The notes under the pieces were generated by a model. That model made no database searches. It had not been told where the DNA came from and saw nothing but the letters and a program-made list of their open reading frames with translations. From the NCBI GenBank assembly GCA_963776735.1, contig CAVZNV010000020.1, forward strand, positions 43,983 through 107,982: a stretch of DNA of 64,000 nt. Reading direction: 5' to 3'. Made by a program: the position numbers and the translations under genes. Numbering within the stretch: position 1 is the first letter of the stretch; each line of letters starts with the position of its first letter. The DNA is from PALSA-612 sp963776735 (lineage in GTDB: Bacteria > Actinomycetota > Thermoleophilia > Gaiellales > Gaiellaceae). Shown piece by piece: positions 38,627 through 47,298 of the stretch.

Positions 38627-39784
38627 CTAGGAGGGACGCGTTCCGAGCGTGACGGTGACGGTCCGGGCGGAGCCGTTCCGCACGACGGTCAGCGTGATGG
38701 TGCTGCCGGGCTTCTTGCCGGCGACCTCGGCCTGCAGCGTGTCCGCGCTGGAGACCGAATGTCCGTCGATTGCCGTGATCACGTCGCCGCCGGTCGCGTA
38801 CTGCTCGCCTTGCACGACCTGCGAGCCGGTCGCGGCCTTCAGTCCGGCCTTCGCGGCGGGGGAGCCTGCAACGACGCTCGTCACCGCGACGCCGGCAGTG
38901 GTGTTCTTGAGCTGCGAGGCGACATCGCTCGGGATGGTCTGGATGTGCACGCCGACGTAGCCGCGCTGCACAGAGCCGCCGGTGACGAGCTGCGAGACGA
39001 CCGCGCGGACGGTGTTGGAGGGGATCGCAAAGCCGACGCCGTCGTTGCCGCCGGACTCGCTGTCGATCTGAGCGGTGACGCCGATGACGTCGCCGTTCAG
39101 GTTGAGGAGCACGCCGCCGGAGTTGCCGTGGTTGATGGCGGCGTCGGTCTGGATCGTGTCCTGGATCGTGAAGTTGTTCGGAGAGGTGATGTCGCGGTGA
39201 AGCGCGCTGACGATGCCCTGCGTGATCGTGCCCTGGAGACCGAACGGGCTGCCGATCGCGACGACGCCGTCACCGACCTGCACGGCGCTTGAGTCGGCGA
39301 GCGACAGCGGGTGCAGCAGGGACGCGGGTGCGTTGACCTTGATCACGGCCAGGTCGTCGGAGGCATCGGAACCGACGAGCGACGCCTTGTACGTGGCGCC
39401 GTTCGGGAACTTGACGGACATCGAGTTGGCGCCCGCCACCACGTGCTGGTCGGTGACGATGTCGCCCTGCGTGTCGTAGACGAAGCCCGAGCCCTGAGCG
39501 GTCGAGCTCTGGCTCTGGCCGAAGAAGCCGTTGCTCGAGCCGCCTGTCGTGACGGTGATCTGGACGACGCTCGGCGCGTCCTGCTTGTAGATGTCCGCGA
39601 TGCTGAGGGAGTTCTGGCTGGCGGGCGTCGACGTCGCGGCCGACTCGCTCGTGGAGTCCGAGGTCGACGCGGCGTCAGAGCTCGTCTTCGAACTCGAACT
39701 ACCGCCGATCGCCGCGTACGTGCCCGCCCCAACACCGGCCCCGATCAGGGCGGCACTGGCGACGGCGATGAGGAGGATCTTCAT
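38627..39784 (-). CDS. HtrA/DegP-like serine protease with PDZ domain
   Basis: 385 residues from the ATG at 39784, which begins the membrane anchor MKILLIAVASAALIGAGVGA. An in-frame ATG 63 bases further out is less likely. A Ser/Thr-rich linker precedes the S1C domain with the catalytic triad: His in IVTDQHVVAG, Asp in SDASDDLAVIKV and Ser in INHGNSGGVLLN. One PDZ domain follows (GYVGVHIQTIPSDVASQLKN, GSPAAKAGL, GDVITAIDGHSV). It is an extracytoplasmic quality-control protease. A GGGAAGGGA precedes the start. Confidence 0.93.
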   Translation of the reverse strand: MKILLIAVASAALIGAGVGAGTYAAIGGSSSSKTSSDAASTSDSTSESAATSTPASQNSLSIADIYKQDAPSVVQITVTTGGSSNGFFGQSQSSTAQGSGFVYDTQGDIVTDQHVVAGANSMSVKFPNGATYKASLVGSDASDDLAVIKVNAPASLLHPLSLADSSAVQVGDGVVAIGSPFGLQGTITQGIVSALHRDITSPNNFTIQDTIQTDAAINHGNSGGVLLNLNGDVIGVTAQIDSESGGNDGVGFAIPSNTVRAVVSQLVTGGSVQRGYVGVHIQTIPSDVASQLKNTTAGVAVTSVVAGSPAAKAGLKAATGSQVVQGEQYATGGDVITAIDGHSVSSADTLQAEVAGKKPGSTITLTVVRNGSARTVTVTLGTRPS

Positions 39785-39889
39785 GTGGTGGGCGTTCCCT
39801 TCCCTGAGTTCGTCGATTTCGTACCTCATATGTAGCCGAGCGGGCATGAGACGCCCCTGAACGGGGCCTAAGAAGTCCGTAAGACCGGC

Positions 39890-42082
39890 TCAGCCCTCGG
39901 GCACGAACCACGCAACACCGAGCGGCGGCAGCGTCACCTCGGCCGAGAAGGGCTGGTCGTGCCAGGGCTTCTCCTCCGCCTCGATCGGCCCGTTGACGAC
40001 GTTCGAGCCGCCGTAGCCCGTCGCGTCCGTGTTCAGCACCTCGCGCCAGCGGCCGCCGCGCGGCAGACCGACCCGGTAGCCGTAGCGCGGCATCGGCGAG
40101 AAGTTGCCCGCCGACACGAGGCAGCGCGAGCCGTCGCGGGAGAAGCGGGCGAAGACGAGGACGTTCCACGACGAGTCGTTCGCTTCCAGCCAGCGGAAGC
40201 CGGTCGGCTCGTAGTCGGCCTCGTACAGCGCCGGCTCGTCGCGGTAGATCCGGTTCAGGTCGCGGACGAGCGCCTGGACGCCGCCGTGGTCGGCGCGCTC
40301 GAGCAGGTGCCAGTCGAGCGAGCGCTCGTGGCTCCACTCCTGGTCCTGCGCCAGTTCGCCGCCCATGAACAGCAGCTTCTTGCCCGGATGCGCCCACATG
40401 TGCGCGTAGAGCGCGCGGAGGTTCGCGAACTGCTGCCAGCGGTCGCCCGGCATCTTCCCGAGCAGCGAGCCCTTCCCGTGGACGACCTCGTCGTGCGAGA
40501 GCGGGAGGATGAAGTTCTCGGTGAACGCGTAGATCAGCCCGAACGAGAGCTGGTTGTGGTGGTGCTGGCGATGGACAGGCTCGCGCTGGAAGTAGTCGAG
40601 TGTGTCGTGCATCCAGCCCATGTTCCACTTGAAGCCGAAGCCGAGCCCGCCGCCGTCGGTCGGCCGCGTCACGCCGGGCCAGGCGGTCGACTCCTCGGCC
40701 GCCATCAGCACGCCCGGCATCCCGCCGTGCGCGACCGCGTTCAGCTCCTGGAGGAACGCGATCGCGTCGAGATCCTCGCGGCCGCCGAACGCGTTCGGCA
40801 CCCACTCGCCGGCCTTGCGCGAGTAGTCGAGGTAGAGCATCGAGGCGACGGCGTCGACGCGCAGCCCGTCCGCGTGGTACTCGCGCAGCCAGAAGAGCGC
40901 GTTCGCGAGCAGGAAGTTCTTCACCTCGTTGCGGCCGTAGTTGAAGACGAGCGTGCCCCAGTCCGGGTGCGCGCCGCGGCGCGGGTCGGCGTGCTCGTAG
41001 AGCGCGGTGCCGTCGAAGCGGGCCAGCGCCCACTCGTCTCGCGGGAAGTGTGCCGGCACCCAGTCGAGCACGACGCCGAGCCCGCGCTGGTGCAGCCGGT
41101 CGACGAAGGTGCGGAAGTCGTCCGGCGAGCCGTAGCGCGACGTCGGCGCGTAGTAGCCGGTGACCTGATAGCCCCACGAGCCCGTGAACGGGTGCTCCAT
41201 CACGGGCATCAGCTCGACGTGCGTGAAGCCGAGGTCGAGCACGTAGTCGGCGAGCTCGTCAGCGAGCTCGAGGTAGGTGAGGCTGCGGTTGCCCTCGAGC
41301 GGGTTCAGCCGCCAGGAGCCGAGATGCACCTCGTAGATCGACACCGGACTGCGCCAGAGGTCGACCGAGCCACGGCGCTCCTGCCATTCCTGGTCCGACC
41401 ACTCGTGCCCGGGCCGGAAGATGACCGATGCATTCTTCGGCGGGACTTCCGCCCGGAACGCGTACGGATCGACTTTGAGCAAGAGACCGCCGTTTTGCGC
41501 GCGGATCTCGAACTTGTAGTTCGCGCCTTGCTCGAGCCCCGGGACGAACAGCTCCCAGATCCCGGTCGGGCCGAGCGAGCGCATCGGGTTCAGCCTTCCG
41601 TCCCAGCCGTTGAAGTCGCCGACGACGCTGACCGAGCGTGCGGCCGGCGCCCAGACTGCGAAGGCCGTCCCCTCCACTCCGTCCATCTCGCGCGGGTGTG
41701 CGCCGAGCTTCGCGTACAGGTCCTCGTGCCGGCCCTCGCCCGCGAGGTAGAGGTCGAGCTCACCGAGCGTCGGCAGGAAGCGATACGGGTCATCGAGCAC
41801 GAACGCGTTTCCGTCCGGGTACTCGACCTCGAGGCGGTAGGCGAGCGGGAGCGAGGCGCCGCGGACGAACCCCTCGAAGATCCCGTCCGCCCGGGCCGGG
41901 TCGAGCTCGACGCGGTCGCCGCCCTCCGGCAGCGCGCGGACCGCGGTCGCCCCCGGCCGGTAGGCGCGAATCGTCACGCCGTCGTCGGCGGGGTGCGCAC
42001 CGAGCACGTGGTGCGGGTTCGGGTGGTCGCGCGCGCGAACCAGCTCGAGCTCCCGGTCGAGACCGACGCGGGTGACGCTCAC
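39890..42082 (-). CDS. glgB: 1,4-alpha-glucan branching enzyme
   Basis: 730 residues from GTG. An N-terminal GlgB-specific domain and CBM48 (FAVWAPAARSVSVVGDFNGW) precede the barrel: LDWVPAHFPRDEW (region I), DGLRVDAVASMLYLDYSR with the nucleophile (II), LMAAEESTAWPGV with the acid/base (III) and LPLSHDEVVHGKGSL (IV). The C-domain ends in LPPLGVAWFVPEG. It makes alpha-1,6 branches in glycogen. The start overlaps the glgE stop (GTGA). Confidence 0.96.
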   Translation of the reverse strand: MSVTRVGLDRELELVRARDHPNPHHVLGAHPADDGVTIRAYRPGATAVRALPEGGDRVELDPARADGIFEGFVRGASLPLAYRLEVEYPDGNAFVLDDPYRFLPTLGELDLYLAGEGRHEDLYAKLGAHPREMDGVEGTAFAVWAPAARSVSVVGDFNGWDGRLNPMRSLGPTGIWELFVPGLEQGANYKFEIRAQNGGLLLKVDPYAFRAEVPPKNASVIFRPGHEWSDQEWQERRGSVDLWRSPVSIYEVHLGSWRLNPLEGNRSLTYLELADELADYVLDLGFTHVELMPVMEHPFTGSWGYQVTGYYAPTSRYGSPDDFRTFVDRLHQRGLGVVLDWVPAHFPRDEWALARFDGTALYEHADPRRGAHPDWGTLVFNYGRNEVKNFLLANALFWLREYHADGLRVDAVASMLYLDYSRKAGEWVPNAFGGREDLDAIAFLQELNAVAHGGMPGVLMAAEESTAWPGVTRPTDGGGLGFGFKWNMGWMHDTLDYFQREPVHRQHHHNQLSFGLIYAFTENFILPLSHDEVVHGKGSLLGKMPGDRWQQFANLRALYAHMWAHPGKKLLFMGGELAQDQEWSHERSLDWHLLERADHGGVQALVRDLNRIYRDEPALYEADYEPTGFRWLEANDSSWNVLVFARFSRDGSRCLVSAGNFSPMPRYGYRVGLPRGGRWREVLNTDATGYGGSNVVNGPIEAEEKPWHDQPFSAEVTLPPLGVAWFVPEG

Positions 42083-43908
42083 CCGGACTCCACCTTGAGG
42101 ACGTGAGCCTGGCGGACGCCCGGCTCGAGCAGCACGTAGTTCCGCCCGACGTGCCAGGTGTAGATCGTGTCGTCGATCAGGTCGCGCACGCGGAAGGTTG
42201 GTGGCAGCCCGAGCGCGGCCGGCACGATCGCAACGCCCTCACGCGGCTGGTTGGGATCGAGGTTGACGACGCAGACGATCGTGTTCTTGCCCTGCCGCTT
42301 CACGTAGGCGAGCAGTTCCGCGTTCTCCGTCTCGAGGAACGTCAGGTTGTCGAGCCGCTGCAGCGCCGGGTTCTCGCGGCGGACCTTGTTCAGCTGCGCG
42401 ACGAGCGGCAGCAGGGGACCGTCGAGCGTGCGCGCCCTGACCTCGTACTTCTCCGAGTCGAGGTACTCCTCGCTGCCCTCGCGAATCGGCACGTTCTCCA
42501 GGTTCTCGAAGCCGGAGTAGATGCCGTAGTTCGGCGAGAGCGTCGCCGCGAGCACGAGCCGTGCTTCGAACGCCGGCCGGCCGCCCTGCTGCAGGTAGGC
42601 GTGCAGGATGTCGGGCGTGTTGGCGAAGAAGTTCGGCCGGTAGAACTCGGGCCACTCGCTCTGCGTCAGCGAGTTCATGAACTCGACCAGCTCGCCCTTC
42701 GTGTTCTTCCACGTGAAGTACGTGTAGGACTGGCTGAACCCGAGCTTCGCGAGCGTCGACATCATCGCCGGCCGCGTGAACGCCTCGGCCAGGAAGATCA
42801 CGTCCGGGTAGGCAGTCTGCACCTCGCGGATCAGCCACTCCCAGAAGGCGACCGGCTTCGTGTGCGGGTTGTCGACGCGGAACACCCTGATCCCGCGCTC
42901 GACCCAGAAGAGCACGACTTCGAGCAGCGCCTGCCAGAGCGCCTCCCAGTCGTCCGACTCGAAGTTGACGTTGTAGATGTCCTGGTAGCGCTTGGGCGGG
43001 TTCTCCGCGTACTTGAGCGTTCCGTCCGGGCGACGATGGAACCACTCGGGATGCTCCTGCAGCCAGGGGTGGTCGGGCGAGCACTGGATCGCGAAGTCGA
43101 GCGCGATCTCGATGCCGGCCTCGGCCGCGCTCGCGACGAGCCGGTCGAAGTCGGCGAGCGTCCCTAGCTCGGGATTGACCGCCGTGTGGCCGCCTTCCGG
43201 GCCGCCGATCGCCCACGGGCTCCCGGGATCGTCCGGACCTGCGTCGAGGCTGTTGTTGCGGCCCTTGCGGAGCGTCCGGCCGATCGGGTGGATCGGCGGC
43301 AGATAGACGACGTCGAACCCGTGCGCAGCGAGACGCGGGAGCAGTTCGGCGACGCCGGCGAACCCGCCCCACGAGCGCGGGAACAGCTCGTACCAGCTCC
43401 CGAACCGGGCGCGCTCGCGGTCGACGACCAGCTCCAGCGGGAGGATGCTCGTCTCGCTCTCGCGCGCGGGCTTCGGGGCGTTCGCCGGGTCGAGCGCCTG
43501 CTCGAGCGTCAGCGTCTCGACGCCGGCGATCGCCGCTCCTTCCAGCAGCTCGCTGGCGAAATCCTTCTGCCCGCCCTCGAGCTTGCGGTCGATCTCCCAG
43601 CGCCAGGACGCCCAGCGGTCGATCCAGGCGGTGATCGTGAACTGCCAGCGGCCGAGCGCGTCGACCGGGAAGACGCCGTGCCAGCGATCGTTCCCGATCG
43701 GCGCCATCGGCGCCTCGCACCATCGGCGCGCGCCGGGCTGCCGGTAGCGAATCGCGGCCCGCAGAACGTCGTGGCCGTCGCAGAAGACATCGGCCCAGAC
43801 GTCGACGCTGTCGCCGATCGAGCGCTTGACCGGGTAGCGGCCGCAGTCGAGCATCGGCCAGACACGCTGGACCTGGATTCTCGTCCGCGTCTTCGGGAGA
43901 CTGGTCAT
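42079..43908 (-). CDS. glgE: Alpha-1,4-glucan:maltose-1-phosphate maltosyltransferase
   Basis: 609 residues from the ATG at 43908; an ATG at 43947 is possible but less natural. The N-terminal domain (DVWADVFCDGHDVLRAAIRY) is typical of GlgE. Active-site segments: VYLPPIHPIGRTLRKGRNN, GIEIALDFAIQCSPDHPWL, IRVFRVDNPHTKPVAFWEW with the nucleophile aspartate, and IFLAEAFTRPAMM with the general acid. It extends glucan with maltose from maltose-1-phosphate made by GlgM. It shares a GTGA junction with glgB and is divergent from malQ. Confidence 0.96.
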   Translation of the reverse strand: MTSLPKTRTRIQVQRVWPMLDCGRYPVKRSIGDSVDVWADVFCDGHDVLRAAIRYRQPGARRWCEAPMAPIGNDRWHGVFPVDALGRWQFTITAWIDRWASWRWEIDRKLEGGQKDFASELLEGAAIAGVETLTLEQALDPANAPKPARESETSILPLELVVDRERARFGSWYELFPRSWGGFAGVAELLPRLAAHGFDVVYLPPIHPIGRTLRKGRNNSLDAGPDDPGSPWAIGGPEGGHTAVNPELGTLADFDRLVASAAEAGIEIALDFAIQCSPDHPWLQEHPEWFHRRPDGTLKYAENPPKRYQDIYNVNFESDDWEALWQALLEVVLFWVERGIRVFRVDNPHTKPVAFWEWLIREVQTAYPDVIFLAEAFTRPAMMSTLAKLGFSQSYTYFTWKNTKGELVEFMNSLTQSEWPEFYRPNFFANTPDILHAYLQQGGRPAFEARLVLAATLSPNYGIYSGFENLENVPIREGSEEYLDSEKYEVRARTLDGPLLPLVAQLNKVRRENPALQRLDNLTFLETENAELLAYVKRQGKNTIVCVVNLDPNQPREGVAIVPAALGLPPTFRVRDLIDDTIYTWHVGRNYVLLEPGVRQAHVLKVESG

Positions 43909-43967
43909 GTCATGCCTCGGTACCGCGACCCGGCTCCTCTCATGCACGCGTGGGCGAAGCCGGCGCG

Positions 43968-45173
43968 ATGAATCTTCCCCGCTCGAGCGGAATCCTGCTG
44001 CACGTCACCTCGCTCCCGGGTGGCCGGCTGGGGAACGACGCGTATCGGTTCGTCGACTGGCTGCACGCGGCGGGCCAGACGTGGTGGCAGATACTGCCGC
44101 TCGGCCCGCCTGACTCGGACCGCTCGCCCTACATGGCCAAGTCCGCGTTCGCCGCGTGGCCGGGCTTGCTCGCGGAGCCTGACGCGCCGGTGAGCACGCG
44201 GGCTGCCAGGGACTTCCGTCGCCGCGAAGCCGCCTGGATCGGCGACTGGGAGCGGTTCGCCGGGCCGGGCGCGGTCGAAGACCAGGTGCGCTTCGACCGC
44301 GAGTGGCGGGCGCTCCGCGCGTACGCGGCCCGGCGCGGCGTGCGGCTGATCGGCGACCTGCCGATCTACGTCGCACCGGACGGCGCCGACGTGGCCGCCC
44401 GTCCCGAGCTGTTCCAGCACGGCTTCGTCGCCGGCGCGCCGCCCGACGCACTCAACTCCTTCGGCCAGCTCTGGGGCAACCCGCTCTACGACTGGACGGA
44501 GATGCGGCGGGAGGGCTACGCCTGGTGGACCGAGCGCGTGCGGCGGACAGCGGAACTCGTCGATCTGTCCCGGATCGACCACTTCCGCGGCTTCGTCTCG
44601 TACTGGTCGGTGCGCGAGGGGCTGAAGACGGCAAAGGCCGGCCACTGGCGGCGCGGGCCGGGCGAGGCGCTCTTCCGGGCGATCGAGCAGAAGCTCGGGA
44701 AGCTGCCGCTGATCGTCGAGGATCTGGGCGTCATCACGCCCGCGGTCCACGCGCTACGCGACCGCCTCGGGCTACCGGGGATGGTCGTGCTCCAGTTCGC
44801 ATTCCGGGGCGGACGGCACAATCCGCACCGACCCGAGAACCACCGGCGCAACCTGGTCGTCTACACCGGGACGCACGACACCGACACGGCGATCGGCTGG
44901 TGGGACGGGCTCCCCCGGCGCGTGCGCGCGGCGACCGGACTCGATCCGGCGGAGCCGAACTGGAGCCTGATCCACATGGCCTACCGCTCGCCGGCTTCGG
45001 TCGCGATCGTGCCGGTTCAGGACGTGCTCGGCCTGGACAGCTCGGCCCGGATGAACACGCCCGGAACGACGGGGCCGCATAACTGGACCTGGCGGCTCGA
45101 GCCGGGCCGGCTGACCGGCGAGCTCGCAGCGCGGCTCCGCGAGGAGACGCGGAAGGCGCGGCGATTCGCGTGA
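43968..45173 (+). CDS. malQ: 4-alpha-glucanotransferase (amylomaltase), GH77
   Basis: 401 residues from ATG 43968 (NLPRSSGILLHVTSLPGG, the family N-terminus). Catalytic regions: SRIDHFRGFVSYWSV with the nucleophile, PLIVEDLGVITPAVHALRD with the acid/base, and YTGTHDTDTAIGWW. It redistributes maltooligosaccharides so that short imported chains can be degraded or fed into glycogen. It is shorter than plant and E. coli enzymes, as in most actinobacteria. Divergent from glgE; the GNAT gene starts inside its stop. Confidence 0.95.
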   Translation: MNLPRSSGILLHVTSLPGGRLGNDAYRFVDWLHAAGQTWWQILPLGPPDSDRSPYMAKSAFAAWPGLLAEPDAPVSTRAARDFRRREAAWIGDWERFAGPGAVEDQVRFDREWRALRAYAARRGVRLIGDLPIYVAPDGADVAARPELFQHGFVAGAPPDALNSFGQLWGNPLYDWTEMRREGYAWWTERVRRTAELVDLSRIDHFRGFVSYWSVREGLKTAKAGHWRRGPGEALFRAIEQKLGKLPLIVEDLGVITPAVHALRDRLGLPGMVVLQFAFRGGRHNPHRPENHRRNLVVYTGTHDTDTAIGWWDGLPRRVRAATGLDPAEPNWSLIHMAYRSPASVAIVPVQDVLGLDSSARMNTPGTTGPHNWTWRLEPGRLTGELAARLREETRKARRFA

Positions 45174-45685
45174 ACGTGCGGTCGGCCGACTGGTCGCGCG
45201 ACGCCGACGGGATCCGCTCGATCGACACCTCGTTCACCACCGATCGCGTCTACCGCTTCGGCCGGGCGAAGAGCGGCTTCGAGTTCGCGTTGCCGCTCGT
45301 GACGTGTGCGCCGCTGACCAAGTCGTATCCGCTCCCGGACGCCGACCCGGGCGGCGGCGCCTTCGTGGCGGAGATGGACGGCTCGGTCGTGGGCTTCGCG
45401 CAGGTCGAGCCGCCGTCCTGGAACGGCCGCGGCGTCGTGCCGGCGCTCTACGTCGCGCCGGAACACCGCGGACAGGGCATCGGGCGCGCGCTGGTCGATG
45501 CGCTCGCCGCGCACGCCCGCGAGGCGCAGACACGATGCCTGTTCGCGGAGACGCAGAACGTCAACTACCCGGCCGTGCAGTTCTATCTCGCGACCGGCTT
45601 CTACCTCTGCGGCCTGGACAAGAGCTTCTACGACCCGATCGAGCTGCCCGGCGAGTTCGCCCTCTTCTTCGCGCGGACGCCCTGA
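45170..45685 (+). CDS. GNAT-family N-acetyltransferase
   Basis: 171 residues from GTG overlapping the malQ stop. GAFVAEMDGSVVGFAQVEPP is the central strand pair. VPALYVAPEHRGQGIGRALV is motif A, the acetyl-CoA pyrophosphate loop. AVQFYLATGFYLCGLDKSFY is motif B. Substrate is unknown. Resembles the streptothricin-acetyltransferase-like subgroup at the C-terminus (GFYLCGLDxSFYD), but resistance should not be assumed. Confidence 0.88.
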   Translation: MNVRSADWSRDADGIRSIDTSFTTDRVYRFGRAKSGFEFALPLVTCAPLTKSYPLPDADPGGGAFVAEMDGSVVGFAQVEPPSWNGRGVVPALYVAPEHRGQGIGRALVDALAAHAREAQTRCLFAETQNVNYPAVQFYLATGFYLCGLDKSFYDPIELPGEFALFFARTP

Positions 45686-45975
45686 TGGAGACGTTCCTCG
45701 TCCTGCTCCTCCGCTCGGGCCCGGAGTGGGATCCGGCGAAACCGATGGAGGAGCAGTCCGGGTGGGACGCGCACGCCGCCTGCATGGACGAGCTGGTCGA
45801 GCGCGGGTTCATCGTGCTCGGCGGCCCGATGGCGGACGAGTTCCGCGTCGTCCTGGCCGTCGAGGCCGAGTCCGAGGAAGCCGTCCGCGCCGAGCTCGCC
45901 CGCGACCCGTGGCACGAGACGCACCTCGTGGTCGACCGCGTCGAGCCCTGGACGATCCGGCTTCGAGCCAAGTAA
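45685..45975 (+). CDS. YciI-like protein
   Basis: 96 residues, ATG overlapping the previous stop. METFLVLLLRSGPEWDPAKP, then WDAHAACMDELVERGFIVLG and WHETHLVVDRVEPWTI give the YciI alpha-beta barrel with the conserved His. Function is generally unknown for the family. Its TAA stop codon lies inside a 23-bp dispersed repeat. Confidence 0.85.
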   Translation: METFLVLLLRSGPEWDPAKPMEEQSGWDAHAACMDELVERGFIVLGGPMADEFRVVLAVEAESEEAVRAELARDPWHETHLVVDRVEPWTIRLRAK

Positions 45976-45990
45976 CACTGTGTTGCAAGG
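45968..45990. repeat. 23-bp palindrome-like repeat, left copy at the ECF locus
   Basis: Starts CCAAGTAACACTGTGTTGC and ends AAGG. It is identical to the copy at 47276-47298 and in the same orientation. It provides the TAA stop of the upstream gene. Confidence 0.82.
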
Positions 45991-46019
45991 TTGGACGCGC
46001 CCGGATCGGGCGCGTCCAA
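45991..46019. terminator. Strong hairpin after the YciI-like gene
   Basis: TTGGACGCGCCC pairs perfectly with GGGCGCGTCCAA (12 bp) around a GGATC loop. It lies between convergent genes and directly abuts the dispersed repeat. Confidence 0.75.
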
Positions 46020-46034
46020 ACGGTGTCCGCCCAG

Positions 46035-46646
46035 CTAGCCCTGCCCGGATTGCGCGTTGCCGTCCGCCGGCGGCCCGCCGAGTGGGCCGCTCCCGGCCGG
46101 GGCGTCGACGACCTGACAGGCCGGGACCGCGCCCTGCGCCCAGCCGAGGCCGAGGGCAGTCTCGTTGCCGGGGCCGGTCTGGGTGGTGACGACCAGCGTG
46201 GCGCCGTCCGGATGGTCACCGCTGATCGTGAAGCGGATCGCGCCGTTACCCGCCGGTCCGACGCTGCTCTGCTGCGTCTCGCCGCCTTGGTGCCCCGCCG
46301 GCGTGAACCACGGCTGCTGACACGTCTTTCCGGCCGGCAGATACTCGACGACAGCGTTCACGCCAGCCGCCTGCAGCTTCGCCTGCAGGCCGGTAGCGTC
46401 GGTGAGCGAGTCGATCTCGACTGTCACCGAACCGTCCGCGTTCTTCGTCACGGCGTACGCGGCCTGCGTGCCCGCGGTGAAGAAGACCACCCCCGCGATC
46501 GCTGCGGCCGTCACCGCCGCTGCGAGCCCTCCGGCCAGGGCGAGCCGCTGCCCGCGTCGAACCGGACGCCGCTCTCCGCGGTCGGTCGGCTGCTCTCCCA
46601 CCACGATCCGCAGCTCGTGCAGCAGCCGCTCTTCGAAGTTGCTCAC
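46035..46646 (-). CDS. Membrane-anchored protein paired with the ECF sigma factor
   Basis: 203 residues from a GTG that overlaps the sigma factor stop. A short cytoplasmic N-terminus (SNFEERLLHELRIVVGEQ) precedes one membrane helix (LALAGGLAAAVTAAAIAGVVFF) and an extracytoplasmic domain with two cysteines (GKTCQQPWF and VPACQVVD). The gene order and topology fit an anti-sigma factor, but the zinc-finger HxxxCxxC motif is absent, so this is a guess from position. A possible alternative is an envelope stress target. Confidence 0.75.
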   Translation of the reverse strand: MSNFEERLLHELRIVVGEQPTDRGERRPVRRGQRLALAGGLAAAVTAAAIAGVVFFTAGTQAAYAVTKNADGSVTVEIDSLTDATGLQAKLQAAGVNAVVEYLPAGKTCQQPWFTPAGHQGGETQQSSVGPAGNGAIRFTISGDHPDGATLVVTTQTGPGNETALGLGWAQGAVPACQVVDAPAGSGPLGGPPADGNAQSGQG

Positions 46647-47218
46647 GTCGTCACCTCCGGTAGGTCGTTCGGGCCGAGGTCGAGGAGGTCGAGCCGGCTC
46701 CGCAGCCGGCGGCGTGCGCGATGGAGCCGCACGCGGGCCGCCACGGAGCCGATGCCGAGCGCCTGTCCCGCTTCGACGGCGGAAAGACCGTCGAGCGCGA
46801 CCAGCTCCAGCACCGCCCGCTCGCCCGCCGGGAGACCGGCCAGGTCGCGCAGGAGCTCCCGTCCGGCCGACTCGCTGTCGATCAGCTCGTGCAGCCGGGC
46901 AACGTCGTCTTCGTCGACGAGCTCGCGCCCGCGAACGTGTGCGACCGCCCGCAGCTCCTTCGCTCGGCGCCGCCGCTCGCCAGCGACGACGTTGCGGGCG
47001 ATGCCATAGAGCCACGCCACGGGCTCGCCCCGGCTGCGCCGGTAGGAGCTCGCCGACTCGATCACCGCCACGAACACGTCCGCGGTCAGGTCGGCAGCGA
47101 TGTAGGGATCGTCCACCCGCCGGGCCACGAACCGCTGCACCGCCTCGACGTGCTGCCGGTAGAACCGCTCGAACGCGTCCGGGTCGGATGTGATCTCGCC
47201 GAGCTCCTTCACTCGCAC
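46643..47218 (-). CDS. ECF-type RNA polymerase sigma factor
   Basis: 191 residues from GTG. Region 2: FERFYRQHVEAVQRFVARRV, then AADLTADVFVAVIESASSYR and PVAWLYGIARNVVAGERRRR. Region 4: LPAGERAVLELVALDGLSAV, then EAGQALGIGSVAARVRLHRA. Regions 1 and 3 are absent, as in ECF sigma factors. It is translationally coupled to the following membrane protein. The locus is bracketed by two identical 23-bp repeats. Confidence 0.92.
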   Translation of the reverse strand: MRVKELGEITSDPDAFERFYRQHVEAVQRFVARRVDDPYIAADLTADVFVAVIESASSYRRSRGEPVAWLYGIARNVVAGERRRRAKELRAVAHVRGRELVDEDDVARLHELIDSESAGRELLRDLAGLPAGERAVLELVALDGLSAVEAGQALGIGSVAARVRLHRARRRLRSRLDLLDLGPNDLPEVTT

Positions 47219-47275
47219 CTCCTCGAATCCTCGCTGTCGGAGGCTCTTGGTCGCTGCAGGTCAGAGCGTTACGCG

Positions 47276-47298
47276 CCAAGTAACACTGTGTTGCAAGG
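47276..47298. repeat. 23-bp palindrome-like repeat, right copy at the ECF locus
   Basis: Identical to 45968-45990. It ends one base before the stop codon of glgM (minus strand, 47299-47301) and lies 57 bases upstream of the ECF sigma start. Confidence 0.82.

Noticed and set aside
46035..47279. A 414-residue frame spanning the ECF sigma gene and its partner
   Set aside because: Its first half is a shadow of the sigma factor in another frame; only the part from GTG 46646 looks like protein.
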